Of a stretch of 64,000 bases of DNA, positions 1 through 13,900 are shown in pieces. This DNA is from Agelaius tricolor (taxonomy: Eukaryota > Chordata > Aves > Passeriformes > Icteridae), in NCBI GenBank assembly GCA_023055355.1, contig JALJCS010000002.1, positions 88,251,001 through 88,315,000 on the forward strand, written 5' to 3'. The translations under genes and the position numbers were made by a program. The stretch's first letter is position 1; the number at the start of each line of letters is the position of its first letter. The notes below the pieces were generated by a model. That model did no database searches. It saw only the letters and a list, made by a program, of their open reading frames with translations, and was not told the origin of the DNA.

Positions 1-3000
1 AACTATTTAAGAGCTTTTTAAAAAGCCCAGATATTAAACATCTATCTCAACAGAGGATGCTTTCTTTGCAGTAACCATAGATACAGGAGCTCTGATTCCT
101 TGGGCAAGACTGGGCTTATTTTTGCCCTATTTGAGAACAAATTGTTGGTCACAGCAACTCCAGTATTATTCTGCTGCCCATAGAACTGGCAAACAGAGAG
201 CAGATTTAAAAGGATTCAGTATTGACTTATGTTAATGAAAGACAAATATATAATCTTTTCCCACTCACTATTCAGCTCCACCTTGAGCCCAGAGATATCT
301 CAGGAATTTGAGAAAAGATTTTCATTTTGAGCTAGGAATGCAGCAACTTAGCCTTGCAGGCTCCTAATTACAGGCTTGGCCATCTAGTAGGACTGCTAGA
401 TGGACAGGTCTGACTGGGTTTTTTATCTGACTGGATATCCCCTCCTGAGATATCCAGCTCAATGGGCAATTTGGTAAAAGAGACTCTTTAAGAGTGGATT
501 TTTTGTAAAACATCTTAATTTCACGACTGACTTCCGCCCACATACCCTGTTACAGTGGATGCAGCTCTTTAGACCGTTCTGTCTCTCTCCAGGTTTCCTA
601 GAAGTGTCTTTTCTATAGCCTAGTGTTGGTTTCCTCTTTAAAAAAGCATGAATATATTCTTCCCCAGTTCTCTGCACCCTCCTCTTATGCTAGTCCTGCT
701 CATTCTCCATGCTTCTTTAAACTTGCTTCTGTCAAGGCACATTTTGATGCTGACAAATGCAGTCCCATGATCCTTTGTGTTCCTGTAATTCCACATTTCC
801 TCATCTTGCATCCCCTATCCTTAAGCTGAAACATCTTTGAATTCCAAGACAACTTTTTCATTAGCACAAGTGATTCAGTCTTTTTGGCTGTGAGTCTCAT
901 CACCTTCCTGACTTTACTCCTCTTTCTTATGGGGAACCACACTGTTAGAAATATCCTGGTCAAATCCAACAGGAGATTTAATTAGAAAAGCACACATGTG
1001 GACTGACTGACAGAGGTCAGGAAACTTTAGCCTGGGTGATACTGAGAGGCCAAGTCTGCTCCCACATATAATTCCTAGTAAGAAAAATACATTCCCAGAC
1101 TATTTAGGTCATTGAGCTCTAAACTGAAATACCAAAGACTCCAGTGATCTGGTGCTGAAGCAATGCACAGAAGCACAACTAGAGCCATGCTTTCCTCCTT
1201 CCTACTGGAAATGGCTATAATATTTTAAAAGGGCAACATTCTTTAAAACTTCCTATGAGCACACACACAGACAACTCAAGTTAATGCCATTTAAGTTATT
1301 TAATCTGAACTTTTTGAAAGACAAGCCATCAGAACTTTTCTGTATATGTTGCTTTTAATACTTGAATATCTAACCTAGGGCATTTTGTGTGATTTTTTCA
1401 CATAGGAGGTATTAGGCAACAGAGAAAAAATGTGGAGTATTAGAAATATTTTACCATGCAGAGTTGGAAAGAAAACAACTGACTTAATGGCAATGCTGGA
1501 ACATTGATTGTTTGCATAAGTACTTGACACATAGAGAGCTGGAACATCACAGTTGTCATCCTGCTATTACCCACATCATATAATTCCCTTGGCTAAAATT
1601 AGGGACTCAGTCTTTCACCATAGCAGCATCATAGTCAATGTTATGTATTACATAAAGACTCAGATTCTCTCTAACTTGCTCCAACTACACTGCTCTACAG
1701 CAGTGGCTTATGTAGTAGTAATTAGATATTTATGGACTGTTGCTTCTCCCTGTGTGAGGCTTAAAAAAAATAAACAAAGCAAAAGATCCTCCACATGGTT
1801 CTCATTTGGTCTTTGAAACACAGACACTGGTATGAGAGAGTGTGCTTAATCAGAAGTGAGATAGCCAGGGCTTTCAAAATTTTCTATTTTTTTCCTGTTT
1901 CTATATGAGGCTGATCTGGCCCAATGCTGAGGATTGTTACTTCCTGCTCCTGCAGATGTGAATCCTCTAGCATGGCCTTTGGTCATGATGATGTTGGCTC
2001 CTTCTCCTGGTTTTCCAGCTGCCCAGGGAAGACCCTTTGAATCCAGCACTGGCTAAAACTCAGTGAACCTCAGCTGAGAGCTCATGTGCCCTCAAGGACA
2101 ATTAAAATAGTTTTGCATCAGGATTCCTGACAAATCTACTCACTCTTTGAGAGGCTGGTGTATGACTGGGTCTGGAGAATGCTGTGTTCCACAGCACAGA
2201 CTTTGGATCATTACAAAAGCTATTATTTTCCTGTTGTTATTCCTCATATATTCTGCTATCATAGCATGAGAGGCAATGCCTCAGGAGTTTATCTTTCCTG
2301 CTTCTTACACAATCAGGCAGTCTGGTGAGCACAAGCAATCTAACTTTTAGTATCTTCTAGGCCTCTGATCAGAGTCAGATGGGACTGGATATTTTTGAGC
2401 ATTACAGCTGTTTTTCAAAGCTAAGGAGCTCTGTAAATCAGATCCCACTACCCTGTAGGGAATTTGGATGCCCGGTTCCCATTATGGCTTTGGAAACCCC
2501 ACCCAACATCTGTGCAATGGTCAGTGCTCATTTAGGAACCTTTTCTCTTTCATGATGAGTGGATGGCCACAGAAAAAAGCACCATTGCCACTGGCAGCAG
2601 TTCATTAATCCACAAGGGGAGAATTTAGCTTGTTGTTTAACTTCCCTGGTCCGGACTGAGATCTTTAGCAAGACAGACTAAAAATCTTGCTTATTTTTGT
2701 TTCTTCCAAACAAGACAGTGGACAGTTTTCAGGGGCAGCCAGCATGTTCATGACCATTATTAGCATACAGGTACTGTCTCACACAGAGAAGTAATGCACA
2801 CCTCCAGAGGGACTCACATATCTCTGTTTTAAATTCAGGAAAGAGTTCAGAGGAGTCACAATTAGTTTACTGCAGCTTTTTTTACATACCACTGAAAAAA
2901 TGAACTGCTCTGCATGTGTCAGTTTAAGTGAAATGAGAGCCCCAAGTTCAAGAGCAAAGAGACTTGATGTTCTTCCACATTATGCAATCACAATTGCTCA

Positions 3001-6000
3001 GACATGTCAATTTTAAATAACAGAAGGATGATTTTTCAGTGAAAAGTCTTCTTTTTAAAAGATTTTGGCTGGATACCTCAAAAACAGGATACCTAGGAAA
3101 GGCAAGGCTTTATTCTGGCTCTGAAGAGTTTACTCAGTACTTGTATCCTAACCCACAGGGAATATAAGTGTGAATTGATAGCTGCTCTTTGGAGTGGCAG
3201 TTCAAAAGTCAATGGCTGGATGCTGGCTACCTGGGAGATTCAGCTCTAAAATAAAGGCCATGTTGAGGTGAAAGATCACTCAAATAATTCACAACAGATT
3301 GCTTGGTTTATCATAGGAAGAGGCCAAAGCAGCACCATTTAAATTCAGCATCTCAGATCTACCTAAAGTGAAAAAAAAATCATGATGGGTGTTCATTCAA
3401 ACTGTTACCTTATAGCAGAGTAAGGTGTAGAGCAGTTACACAAGTCAGATCCTGTTTCACAGGGTGCAGATCAGCCTGGGCTGGTGACCAACAGCACTTG
3501 GTGCAGATGTAGTAGAGATGTTTCCAGCAATGTTCACCACAGGGGAAGGATGGACCTCAACCTGACTCTTCCTTTCATCCCAAAAGGAAGCAGTCCCTTC
3601 CCACCATGTGCTGAAGAGAGTCCTGTGTCATCTCCCCATTCTCTCCAAATTCACAAAGCTATTTAGGCACCTAACTTAGGATCCTGGGGGCCAGCTAAGC
3701 CTAACACCTGCAGTCCTACCCTTCATTACTGTCCATAACTCCTACAAGATGTGGGTATGGAATGAGGCTTTCAAGAACAGCCAGAGTTGTGCCTGACAGC
3801 CTGGTTTCTGTGACTCCAAAGCTCTGTTTTCTCACAGTTTCTGTTGCAGCCTCCTGGGCTGTCAGAACTTGTGGCTTGGACATGATGATGCAAGGGCTGC
3901 ATGCCCATCCAAGGGACTCCTCAAGGACAGCACTCTCAGGAGACAGGCTCCCATGTCTGTTAAAACATCCTGAAAAGCTGTTTCTGACCAGCCAACACAG
4001 TCAAAAGCCCCATCACAAGCCTGACTGCTTTCAGAGACAGCAGCTGGCTGGCAGGAGAGAAGGCAAACTCTGACAGGGTGTTTGCTTCACATCACTTCCA
4101 TGGCAGTTCGCCCCTTTCCTGCCTGGTAATAAACGCCTCACCAAGGGCTGAGGCTCCTGAATTTGGCAGGAAAGCCATGAGCCTGCCTTTCAGTTGAAGT
4201 CAAAAATGTCATCAGAGCCAGAGGCTGCAAGCTGCACTGATTCAGAGCAGTGGCACTCAGAGTGGTGACTGTGTTTATGAGGGAATGGATTATTCCTTTG
4301 CCAAGATGCCACAAGTGCTCCAAAAGGAGCACTCTCCCTGAGAAACCATTTTTCATCAAGCCCCTCCCCACAACCTTCCATCCTGGAGTCCAGCTGCAGA
4401 TTTACACCTTTTTTATCACCTTTTTTGGAACATTTTAGCATGCTAAAAATGGATCCCTTGGGCTATGCTTAGCTCTCAGTCAGGCCATTGTCTCACAGAC
4501 TGGAGCTCAATGAAGCTTGATGGGAGACAAGAAAGGTAAATTTTGAGTGTGATTCCCAGGGATCAGGTGCTTGGCATCTGCCCAGACAGATGTAACGTAC
4601 TCCTTTAATCCACCACCTTTTATTTTGGGTGAAATTTGCCTTTTCTGTTATTATTCTCCTTCCTTTCCATTGCATGCAGTTCTCCACAGCTGACCAGGCT
4701 GTTCTGATGGAGGACCCATTGCTCCCCTTTGTGTGTACCTGTCAGTGACCCAAAGCTGGTGACAGTGCTTTAGCTTCATTTCAGCACCAATGAAAGGCTG
4801 GCTGTTCCAGTGTAAGCCCCTAAACACATCTTCATGGGTTTCTTTTATTGTTTGCTTGAATCCTCCTTTTCTGTCACCTCTTGAGGGCTGCAGGATGGGG
4901 CTGGAGTGGAAAGGCAGGTAGATTTTAAGGTTCAGCAGTGTAAGAAATTACCCTCAGGAAAAGGTAAATTAGAGGAGACCACATTCCTACCCTGCTCATG
5001 ATGCTGCCATAGGTCAGGTTTGTGTGAGAAAAATGTCTTGTTTGTGAGGACACTGGAACTGGGGTGGTTATTCCAGACAGGTCCTTCTGCACAAATCAGT
5101 TTACTCTAGTGGAGGAGCAATCCTATTGCTTGTGAAGCTCCAAAAAGGGGCACTTTTCATCTGTAATGGTGATGCTTTTGCCAGCACAGCAGCATATCAA
5201 GAAATCCACATTCCCCAACTGATTTTGGTTTCATCACAGCCCCTGAGCCAATGGGAAGTGCTGTCCTGGAAGAGTCCTGCTCCATATCCACAACCCTCCC
5301 TGGGCTGCTGAGCCTGAGCTTGCCAGCACTCAGCCTCCTTCCTGCCCACTCTTGCCCTCTGCAGCTGCTTTTGGTCTTTTCTTTAACCCCTAATTATTTA
5401 TTTGCACTCTATCCCATTTCTTCTCACTGTCTATATTGGTTTCAGACAACTCTTCTCCCTCACCTTCAAGCTGACCTTGTTGTACTTCTGCTGTGGGGAA
5501 CTCAGACATATTCTACTTCCACTTTTCCTGAGGTTTACCTAACATTTCATGATGATTGTGAATAAAAAATAAAATAGAGGGAGGAAGAAAATTTAAAATA
5601 ATATAGTGTTTTAATGTTAAAAGGTGCTTGGGGACTTAGTTTAGCGCTGATTAAAGGAGTGGAGCTCTGCAGAAAGCAGATGATTCACAACCCCTAAGAG
5701 CAACATTTAGGGGTAGTAGATAAAATCTAATGGTAATAGTATAAAGGAAAAAAATAATAAATTCAAACTGCACTGCAGTGCTTCCTGAGACACAACATCT
5801 TTAATTCCCACTCAGCATTTTCACTCAACCACTACAGTAAATAGGTCTGTGAATGAAAGTCTGCTGAGATAAAAGAACCTGCATAACAGCTTACATCAAA
5901 AGAAAAGCCTTTTTTTTTTTTTGCCTAATACATTGGGGACGTTGTTTCCAACAAGAACAATTCATCCAAGTGAAATTCTGGCCACTTGAACTGCAGCCAG

Positions 6001-9000
6001 ATCAGGAACACTTCCTGCAACTGGCCAAGAAAGTGTCTGGCCCTGGAAGCAGCCTGAAGTTCTTAGTACTTTGAAAAACACCAGAAAGCCAAATAGAGCT
6101 GAGGTCTTCTCCCACTGAAACCCACAGCTAAAATCTCTCTGGCTTCAAATCTGTCTTCCCTGATGACAGCAATGGTCAGGGAAGAGCAAAACAAACTTGC
6201 TGACACTGCAAGACCACCAAGCCCCAGCCTTAGGAAGGGGGAGTGCTGCAGGGCTGAGCCTGGTCCATGGCTAATTTAGAAACAGCTGGGGCAAAATTCC
6301 AACATCCCCCCAACACCCTGAGGGCTGCAGTGCAGACAGAACCAGGACAAGAGCTAAAAGCATCAAATATCAGATGATGAAATTTGATTGCTCACCTAGG
6401 TGTTGACTTTTTGCAAGAAGGACCAGAGATGAGCAGGGACGATGAGAGGGGGACAGATGTCCCCATTCAGAGCATGTGTCAGAGCATCAGCTGGTGCTGC
6501 TGGGGAGAAGGAGGGCCAGGGTCAAGCAGGGTGAACAGATGAACACAAAATGTTCCCTCTGTCTGTGCAAGTCTCCTTCCAGAGGTGTGCATCATGAGAC
6601 AAACCAGACTCAATGCAACTGAAATTAGATATGAATAATGGGCTATTTGCTAAGTCTTTCTCCAAGTGCAATGTGCAACAGGAATGTTCCATGCTACTTG
6701 TTAGTAACTTTTAAACAAAAGCCCAGGGCAGACCATTTTCAGCAATTCTTAGGCAGGAATGGTGTGCTAGTCTCTGTTAGGACACAGTACAGTTTCTATA
6801 TACACACATATCCACAATATGTTGTCACCCTACCAAGATACATTGTTAATTGGTCCCCACGACTGTGAATCCTTTACACCATTTTTAAATGCCCAAATAA
6901 CATCCTAGAAACAAGATTTTCTGAAAACTTTCTCTTGTGCATCATTACCTCATCTTTCACAATGCAAGCCCATCTAATTTACTCTCATGTATTTGTTTTG
7001 CCCCAGTGGCTGCAGCCTCCCCTGGGCACTGCTTTTTCTGGCTGTGGTCTGAACTTGTGGAGTCAGTGGCATGTGAAGGGCATTAATTTTTATTACAGCT
7101 CTGGGTCAATCCCTGCAGAGAGGCAGCAAATATGATGAATACAGAAATGAGTTGCTGGTACTGAGAGCTGCATCAAGACCTCTTATCTTAAATTCCCAAA
7201 GTACAGAGTACCATTCATAGCTGAAGGGAAACTTTAAAAACATTTAGCAGTGCCAGGTTTCTCTGTCGCTCTTCTAGACAATACCACTCTACTTCTTTAT
7301 GCCTGTGGAAATTGCAGATATCACAGAAATTCATAAATCCACAACAAAACCCCAGTGAAGGAACTGGGAGGCTCTGCACCAGTACTGGGGTGAGCTGAAA
7401 AGGGCTTTGGAGCCAGATATCTTTCCACAGAGACCTGATGGCTTTTCCTATTACCTTCCAGAATCTTCTTGTGAACAACTTTATTACATGAATGGGTTAA
7501 GTTACATAAAAATAATCAACAGAGTTGTGACAAAAGCCTGGACAGACAAGGTTGTTGGCAGTCTCAAAAAAGAATGTATCATCTCAGTTATTAATGGCCA
7601 AAACTGTCAGGAGAATTTAAAACTTTCCAAATTGTCATCCAGTAGCTGATGAGTCAGACACAGCCTTCAGATGAAGATCTGAAGTTTTCTTTCATTTTTT
7701 CTTCTCTGCTGAAGGAATCCAAATCTTCAAAACTCTGAAAAGGCTCAGGCTACCATTCAGGGTTCCTTTGGGATAAAAGACTGATCCTCAATGAAGAAAA
7801 ATGAAGTGTTGATAGAACCAACTGCTGCACAAAATGCAGAAAAGAGAAAAAAGAGGAAGGATATGGCAGTGCATTCATTCTTCCATAAGGCCTTGGCTGT
7901 TTGGGGAGATTTTGTTATGGAGGATGCAGTCACTCTTCCAAAGACCAAGGCAAGAAATTTTCAGTCTTCAGGCTATTGATATGAAATAGTAGAACATTTT
8001 CTGTATTCAGTTCCAAAGACCAAAAAGCACAATAGAAAATGTGAGTTTCTCTTTTTTTTTTTTCTTTTAATTGACTGAGGAAAAAGGTCTGTCCAACAAA
8101 CAGGAGTCCCTGTATCATTTGCTTTGGCAAACTACTCAAAGGCCCTCATTTCATCATCCCTCAAGAAATCAACATCAGTCTGGGGCCAGGTGTTTCACTG
8201 CTTCTCTGAATGTCTGGGTGACTTCAATCCTTTCTGATCTTCATCGACAGAGTAATTTGAAATGTTTTATCCTGACCAAAAACATTTACCTTGTCTCTTC
8301 CTGTGTTCCCTGATATTATTTATTGTCTCTCAGAACTGATCATTCTGAAAAGGAGGATGATGTGAAGCAATGGTGACAATCCAGGGCCATGAAACACATG
8401 AGAAATTGCCTGTCTTGCACAGGGGATTCATCAGAGTAGGAGGTCACAGATAACTTCCCCTTTATTTAATTCACTAATATGGTTGGAGCCACTGTATATA
8501 ATGGAAAGAAGTAACAACAGAAAACTACATTTTCTAATATTTACTAATAACACTGTGTTTGTTTTCCCTATAATTTACAAAATGTCAGGAGTAAGTTTTT
8601 CTGGCGCCTTTTGAAGGGGATGACCACCCACAGGTGTTGGCTGAGGATGTGCCTCCAGCTCAGCAGGTTCCCCTGCAGGAGAGACAGAGCAGCCTAGGGC
8701 ATAGGCTGAGGACTTCTTCCAGGGCTGATGAACCTCATGGATCAGCTGTTTCATGGCCTAAAATTCTAACAACCCATTAGCAGCTGCTAAGGGATTCTTG
8801 TGAGACACCCCAATCTGGCTTCAGGGATCTCACATGATTTTGAAATGTTCCTGTGAGCAGAGGACTTCCCAGTTCAGTTTGTCTCTCTATTGGGATGAAT
8901 TATCAAAATGAAATACTAATGGTCCCATCTGCTGTATGGACTGCACATGCCAGTCAAAATGTTACCTGTCTGCAGTTCCCCCTTCCTTCACTCTCCTGAA

Positions 9001-10494
9001 GACAGAGATTTGAATACATATTGAATAAAAAATTGAAGTGACAGGTTTATCAGGATTTAATTCTTTCACCTTAGTATTTTTTTTAATATGAAAATTTATT
9101 TTTCCTTTGAGCTGTATCTGAGACAGACAAGGAGCTAAGAAAGGGGCGAGGAATTGCAGAAAACACAGCTGAAAGATAAATTTCCTACTCAGGCTTTCTC
9201 TTGAAGATCAGTTTTGGAGTTTCTTCTTCAGAATGAAGATTGTCCATTACCTGACTACCCTAGAGCTTAGAAACCTCATCCAGTTATGAATGCATCAAGG
9301 AGTTCTCGTTTTCTCTATTTAATCTCTGTTTTCTATGTCAGTCCCTTGGAGAGGAGCCCTGGTTGCACACTGTTCTCAGCCTGACCTGCTCTCTGAGCAG
9401 CCCCTCTGACCTCTCTCAGCCTGAAGAGGTTCCTTGCCACAAACACTCTCTCCTCATCTAATGTGCTCACATCAGGATTCCTGGCTTGAGGCATTTGGCT
9501 CAACCACAGCTGCTAAAATTTCTTGGAAATTCAACCACAGTGTCATAATTCCAAGGCATGCGTGCATTTTTTCTTTCGTGTTGAGATGTGAAAACATGGG
9601 TTTCTTGTCTGCTGGGATGGAAATTCCATTGTGCCAATGGCTATATATTCCTTTTGTTCCCTAATCCTGAAAGTGCTGGATGCTTTGTGGGCTTCTCATG
9701 TGATAAAAACAGATGTATTCTCAATTATGTTCAGTGCCTGCATTAATGAAAAGATTTTAATTTCTTCCAGAGTTAACTTTGTGTTTTTGCAAGAAGGCAT
9801 TTTGTTTCTAAGTGTTATTAATTCCAGTGTGACTAACATCACCTGGAAACCTGGAAGCTGAACATTCAATTTACTCCAGTTTTTCACACAGCCAAGTTCA
9901 GAGAAACTTTTAGCAAAAGAGCAGTTGGATGTTTCCCCTTGTCATCATGTCAGCAGTGCTGATGGCTGTGCCCAGTTACCTCTGGTAACAGGCGGGACAC
10001 CAATAATCCCACCCTGGCTGCAAAACCTTTCAGAACCTCCTGCTGCTGCCAGATGGATTTAGTTGGGTGAATTGATAAACAGTGCTCAGATTTGTCAGGG
10101 CAAAGAATTTTGGAACTGAATAACAATTACCCTTTTGAGGATGAAAAGAAAATCATCAGCCCTCCTTACTAAAGAGTGAAGAATTTTAGGCCAGGCTCTC
10201 ATTTTGATTTCACACGTTCCATTCATTGCTTCTGTCAGAAATCAATTAATCAATAAAGAGTGATTCTACACATGTTTTAGGCATTTTAGATTTGCTAGGA
10301 GACTCAACAACATTTTTGACATGGGATGCTTTTGAAAACCCTCATAATGAAAAGCCTACTGTCCTTAAACACTTAATGTCTAAGCATGCACCCTTGGCTA
10401 TAATGCCTTCTTCCAGGCTTAGAAGGAAAATCAAATGGGATTTGTGACTGACTGCAGTGGATTAATTGACCTGTTTAAAAATGCTCTTTTAAAA
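1..10494. other. Intergenic DNA without recognised genes
   Basis: AT-rich sequence with only short open frames (about 100 codons or fewer), none resembling a protein I know. Apart from the poly(T) at 5910 I see no clear repeat. I looked for TG and SLA exons, expected upstream of CCN4 from mammalian synteny, and saw none. Confidence 0.6.
5910..5922 (+). repeat. Poly(T) run
   Basis: Thirteen T in a row, read on the minus strand as a poly(A). No retroposed gene could be recognised next to it. Confidence 0.9.
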
Positions 10495-10985
10495 GAGTGT
10501 GCAGTTCTGGGTGCTGCAGTGTAGGAAGGATGTGGGGCTATTAGAGAGTATCCAAAGGGCTGTGAGGATGGTGAAGGGTCTGGAGGGGAAGCCACAGGAG
10601 GAGCAGCTGAGGTCTTGGTTTGTTCAGCCTGAATGAGTCTGAGGGGAGACCTTATTGTGGTCTGCAACTTCCTCAGGAAGGGATGAAGAGAAGCAGACAC
10701 TGATCTCTTCTCTCTGGTCACCAGTGACAGAGGGAATGGCCAGGAGAAAAGCCAGGGGAAGTTTAGTTTGGATATAAGGAGCAGTTTTTACCCCAAGGGT
10801 GGCTGGGCACTGGAATGGGCTCCCGGGGAAGTGGTCACAGCCCCACACCTGACAGAGTTCAAGAAATGTTTGAACAATGTTCTCAGGCACATGATGGGAT
10901 TGTCAGGATTTTCTGTGCAGGGCCAGGACTTTATTGGCCCTTGTGGGTCCCTTCCAACTCAGGATATGATTCTATGGCTCTATGA
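10495..10985 (+). mobile_element. CR1 LINE fragment, 3' end
   Basis: Sense-strand CR1 3' region: CAGTTCTGGGTGCTGCAGTG, then the GGGGAGACCTTATTGTGGTCT block, GGATATAAGGAGCAG, CACTGGAATGGGCTCC and GAGTTCAAGAA. It ends with GGGTCCCTTCCAACTCAGGATATGATTCTATGG-like sequence, the CR1 3' terminus with its ATTCTATG octamers. The fragment is 5'-truncated, as most bird CR1 copies are. It carries the end of ORF2 broken by stops and the 3' UTR, with no working gene. Confidence 0.93.
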
Positions 10986-13900
10986 GAAGTGCTTCCATTC
11001 CCCAAGGTCCCAGTGAACAGGTCCAATGATTTATTTCTCTGCTGCACCTTTCCAGGAAAACTTGCTGAGGATAGTTTACATACCACTGCTGACCCATGTG
11101 GAAAGGAACATTTCTTATAGACTGTCAGACACTCTCTTCATTCATTCATGCTCTCTAAGATATTATTTTTTGCATTCAAATTTTTTAAAAAAACATTATT
11201 TCCATTCATATGTCAAATATAGAATCTCAGTTATAGGATCTAAATCGTTAAGCAAACTATGGTTTCAGGATGCCTGATAATTACCCAGGATCCAAGAAGG
11301 CTCAACTCACTTTGCCATTGCTGAAAAACCCCCAGGAAATTAAACTTGGGACACATTTAAATGACTTTTTAAAGTTATTTTTCATACATTTTCTTTCCTT
11401 CAGAAGATAGAGTATTGTGGAAATCTCTATTTACAAGTTATGAATGTGAAGTCTGTAGCTATGTCTGCATCTTTGAACTATCCTTTGTGAGGGGGAGGGA
11501 GAAGGGCTCCTGCAAAAATATCAAAAAATGAGACATGTAGAGAGGGATTACAAGTTCCCCATTTGCAAGACAAGGACACCTGGCACTTCTTCTTCAAAGC
11601 CTTTTCTAAGCTCTAAAACATTTCATCACTGACATGATGAAAAATATGAAACAAGTGTCCACAAGAACCAGAGTCTGAACTTGAACTCCCTTCAATTTCA
11701 CATCTCAATTATAAAACAATCTTTATTTTCCAGGTTTGGTTACACAAATATACTTCCACAAGGCTCATTTGCCATCTTCACTCCTCTTGAATTTCCACCC
11801 ACCTTCTTTGTGTTACAGATTTTGTTTATAATCTCTTTGTCCAGCCGACATTTGTTTTTCTCCTGTGTCGATGTACGGATGGAGGTTCTGCTTTCCTGGA
11901 GATTCATGGGCTCTGGGATCCACTGCCTGGACACTGCACTGGCTGCTGGCCCAGGGCTGTCTTTGAGCTGTGTCTACAAGCATGGGTCAGAGTTCATGTT
12001 CATTTTGCAGGACTAGAACTCTATAATTAGCACAGCAGGTTCAGACAGGAAGCTGCTCCCTCCAGACCCATTTTCAAGGCAATTAGGGTTGTGCTTTTTC
12101 ACCATGGTGCTTCTGAGCTGGGCTCTGTCTGTCCCACAGCAGGAATAACATGGGAAGCACCCATTACTGTGTATTGTTGTGGCTTGGCATGAGGAAAGAA
12201 AGCTCACATTCTATTTATAGCTCAGTGTCAGATATGGGGAGATTGTGGTGAAGATTGCCAGTGGGTTTCTGTTTTCCAAAGATATTGACATGTATATGTA
12301 CTGCAAGTAGCAATCACTTGCACCAGGGAAAACAATCAACCCTCAGTTTGAGGAGGTGTTTCCATGGTGGATATAGTGCCCTTCCAGAACTGCTCCAGCA
12401 CTGGACTCTTTTAAGATGACCATGTGTGTTATAAGAGCTAATTTCAGAAGTGAAATATTTTAACCTCATTATCAGATCCCAGAGGGCCTTAACATCCAAA
12501 GTTCAGGAACAGGACAGGAATGAGATGGTGGAATTTGTCCTTGCACAGAGGACACACATTGTTTATGTCCACGCCAATGCTATTTTGGAGCACTCTTTCA
12601 TGTATGGTGTCTGCTCTGGCCTTTAGCAAAGGTTGGTATTTTCTCAGAACATTTTTATGCTGAAAGGCACTCCATGACTTGTGAGGGCTCTGTTGAGGGC
12701 ATATAAAATATAATTAGGGTCACCTACAATAATTAGATTATGCATCTGTTATGCCTGTATTCCAAATGGTGAGCTACATGCCCTCTTCGGTCAATCCCAG
12801 GGGAAAATTGTTCTCATGCTAAAATAAATGTTTAAAATAAATTGGCTCAATTCCCAATTCTTGTCTTCTTCTGGTGACTCTGGAATGTCGACACAGGATG
12901 ATTATCTCAGCTCAGAAATCTTAACTTTTATATGGCCAGATTGATGAACTCTGCCTTGATCTCCATCCTATGTCATATTTAGCAAAAGTGGCAGGACCAG
13001 ACTGTCAAACTGGTGAGAATAGATCTGGAAGAAGAATGATATCATTCAAAGACCCATAATTTTTGTTTTCCTTCAAAAGACAGCTTTCAGGTCATGTGAT
13101 TTTACAAGGCTTTGCCTGTTCTTTTAAATAAAAGTACATTTCTAACCCTCATGGTTCGGTTGAAAAGGCAAATTTGTTTGTGTAAAAATGTGGCAGGCAA
13201 ATGAAAACAGCTGTAAATTCTGAGTGTGGAGCAATATTAATGTTAGACTTGTCCTGTACTTTTTGAATCAGTGATGGAGCTGGGATTACTGGGCAAGAAG
13301 TAGCAGAAAAAGAATCTGTTTACAGTAACATGCTCATCCTCCAGGCCAGGACTGAGATACTGTGTTATTAAAGACACTGTGATATTAAAGAACAGCACTT
13401 GGAGCATGGACAACAACACCAATTGCAGTCGTATCTTCTTTTATTTTCTGGCTATATGTGATATTTAGCTAAGGGTGATTTTAATCCTAGTTCTTGAGCA
13501 AATTTTTGTGATTAATAAATATTCAGTAACAAGAGCTGTGAGATTCTGGAGTGGTTTTTTTAAGGAAAAATTTATATTCACTACACAGTAAAGAAGACAA
13601 AGGAAATACGGAAAATCTCTTCTGGAAAAACATGTTTATGGCATTAAAACAAATATAATTAATCACAGATGACTCATTTCCCCAAATAAATACAAATCCA
13701 AGAACAATAAATCATAGAATCATATATAAAAACTCTCCATCCTATTCCCCATAAGCAATGATCCAGAAACAAAAATAAAAAAGAGCACAAAAAATGTTTG
13801 CCCTCAGCTAGTCTTATAATGAGAAAAAAAGAGATTGACCCTTGGGTGTTTCCCCTTGTCATCACATCTGATGATTAGATCTTTCATGGTTTCAGTCTAT

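Noticed and set aside
10431..11016. Overlapping frames on both strands
   Set aside because: They come from a CR1 3' fragment; ORF2 there is truncated and broken.
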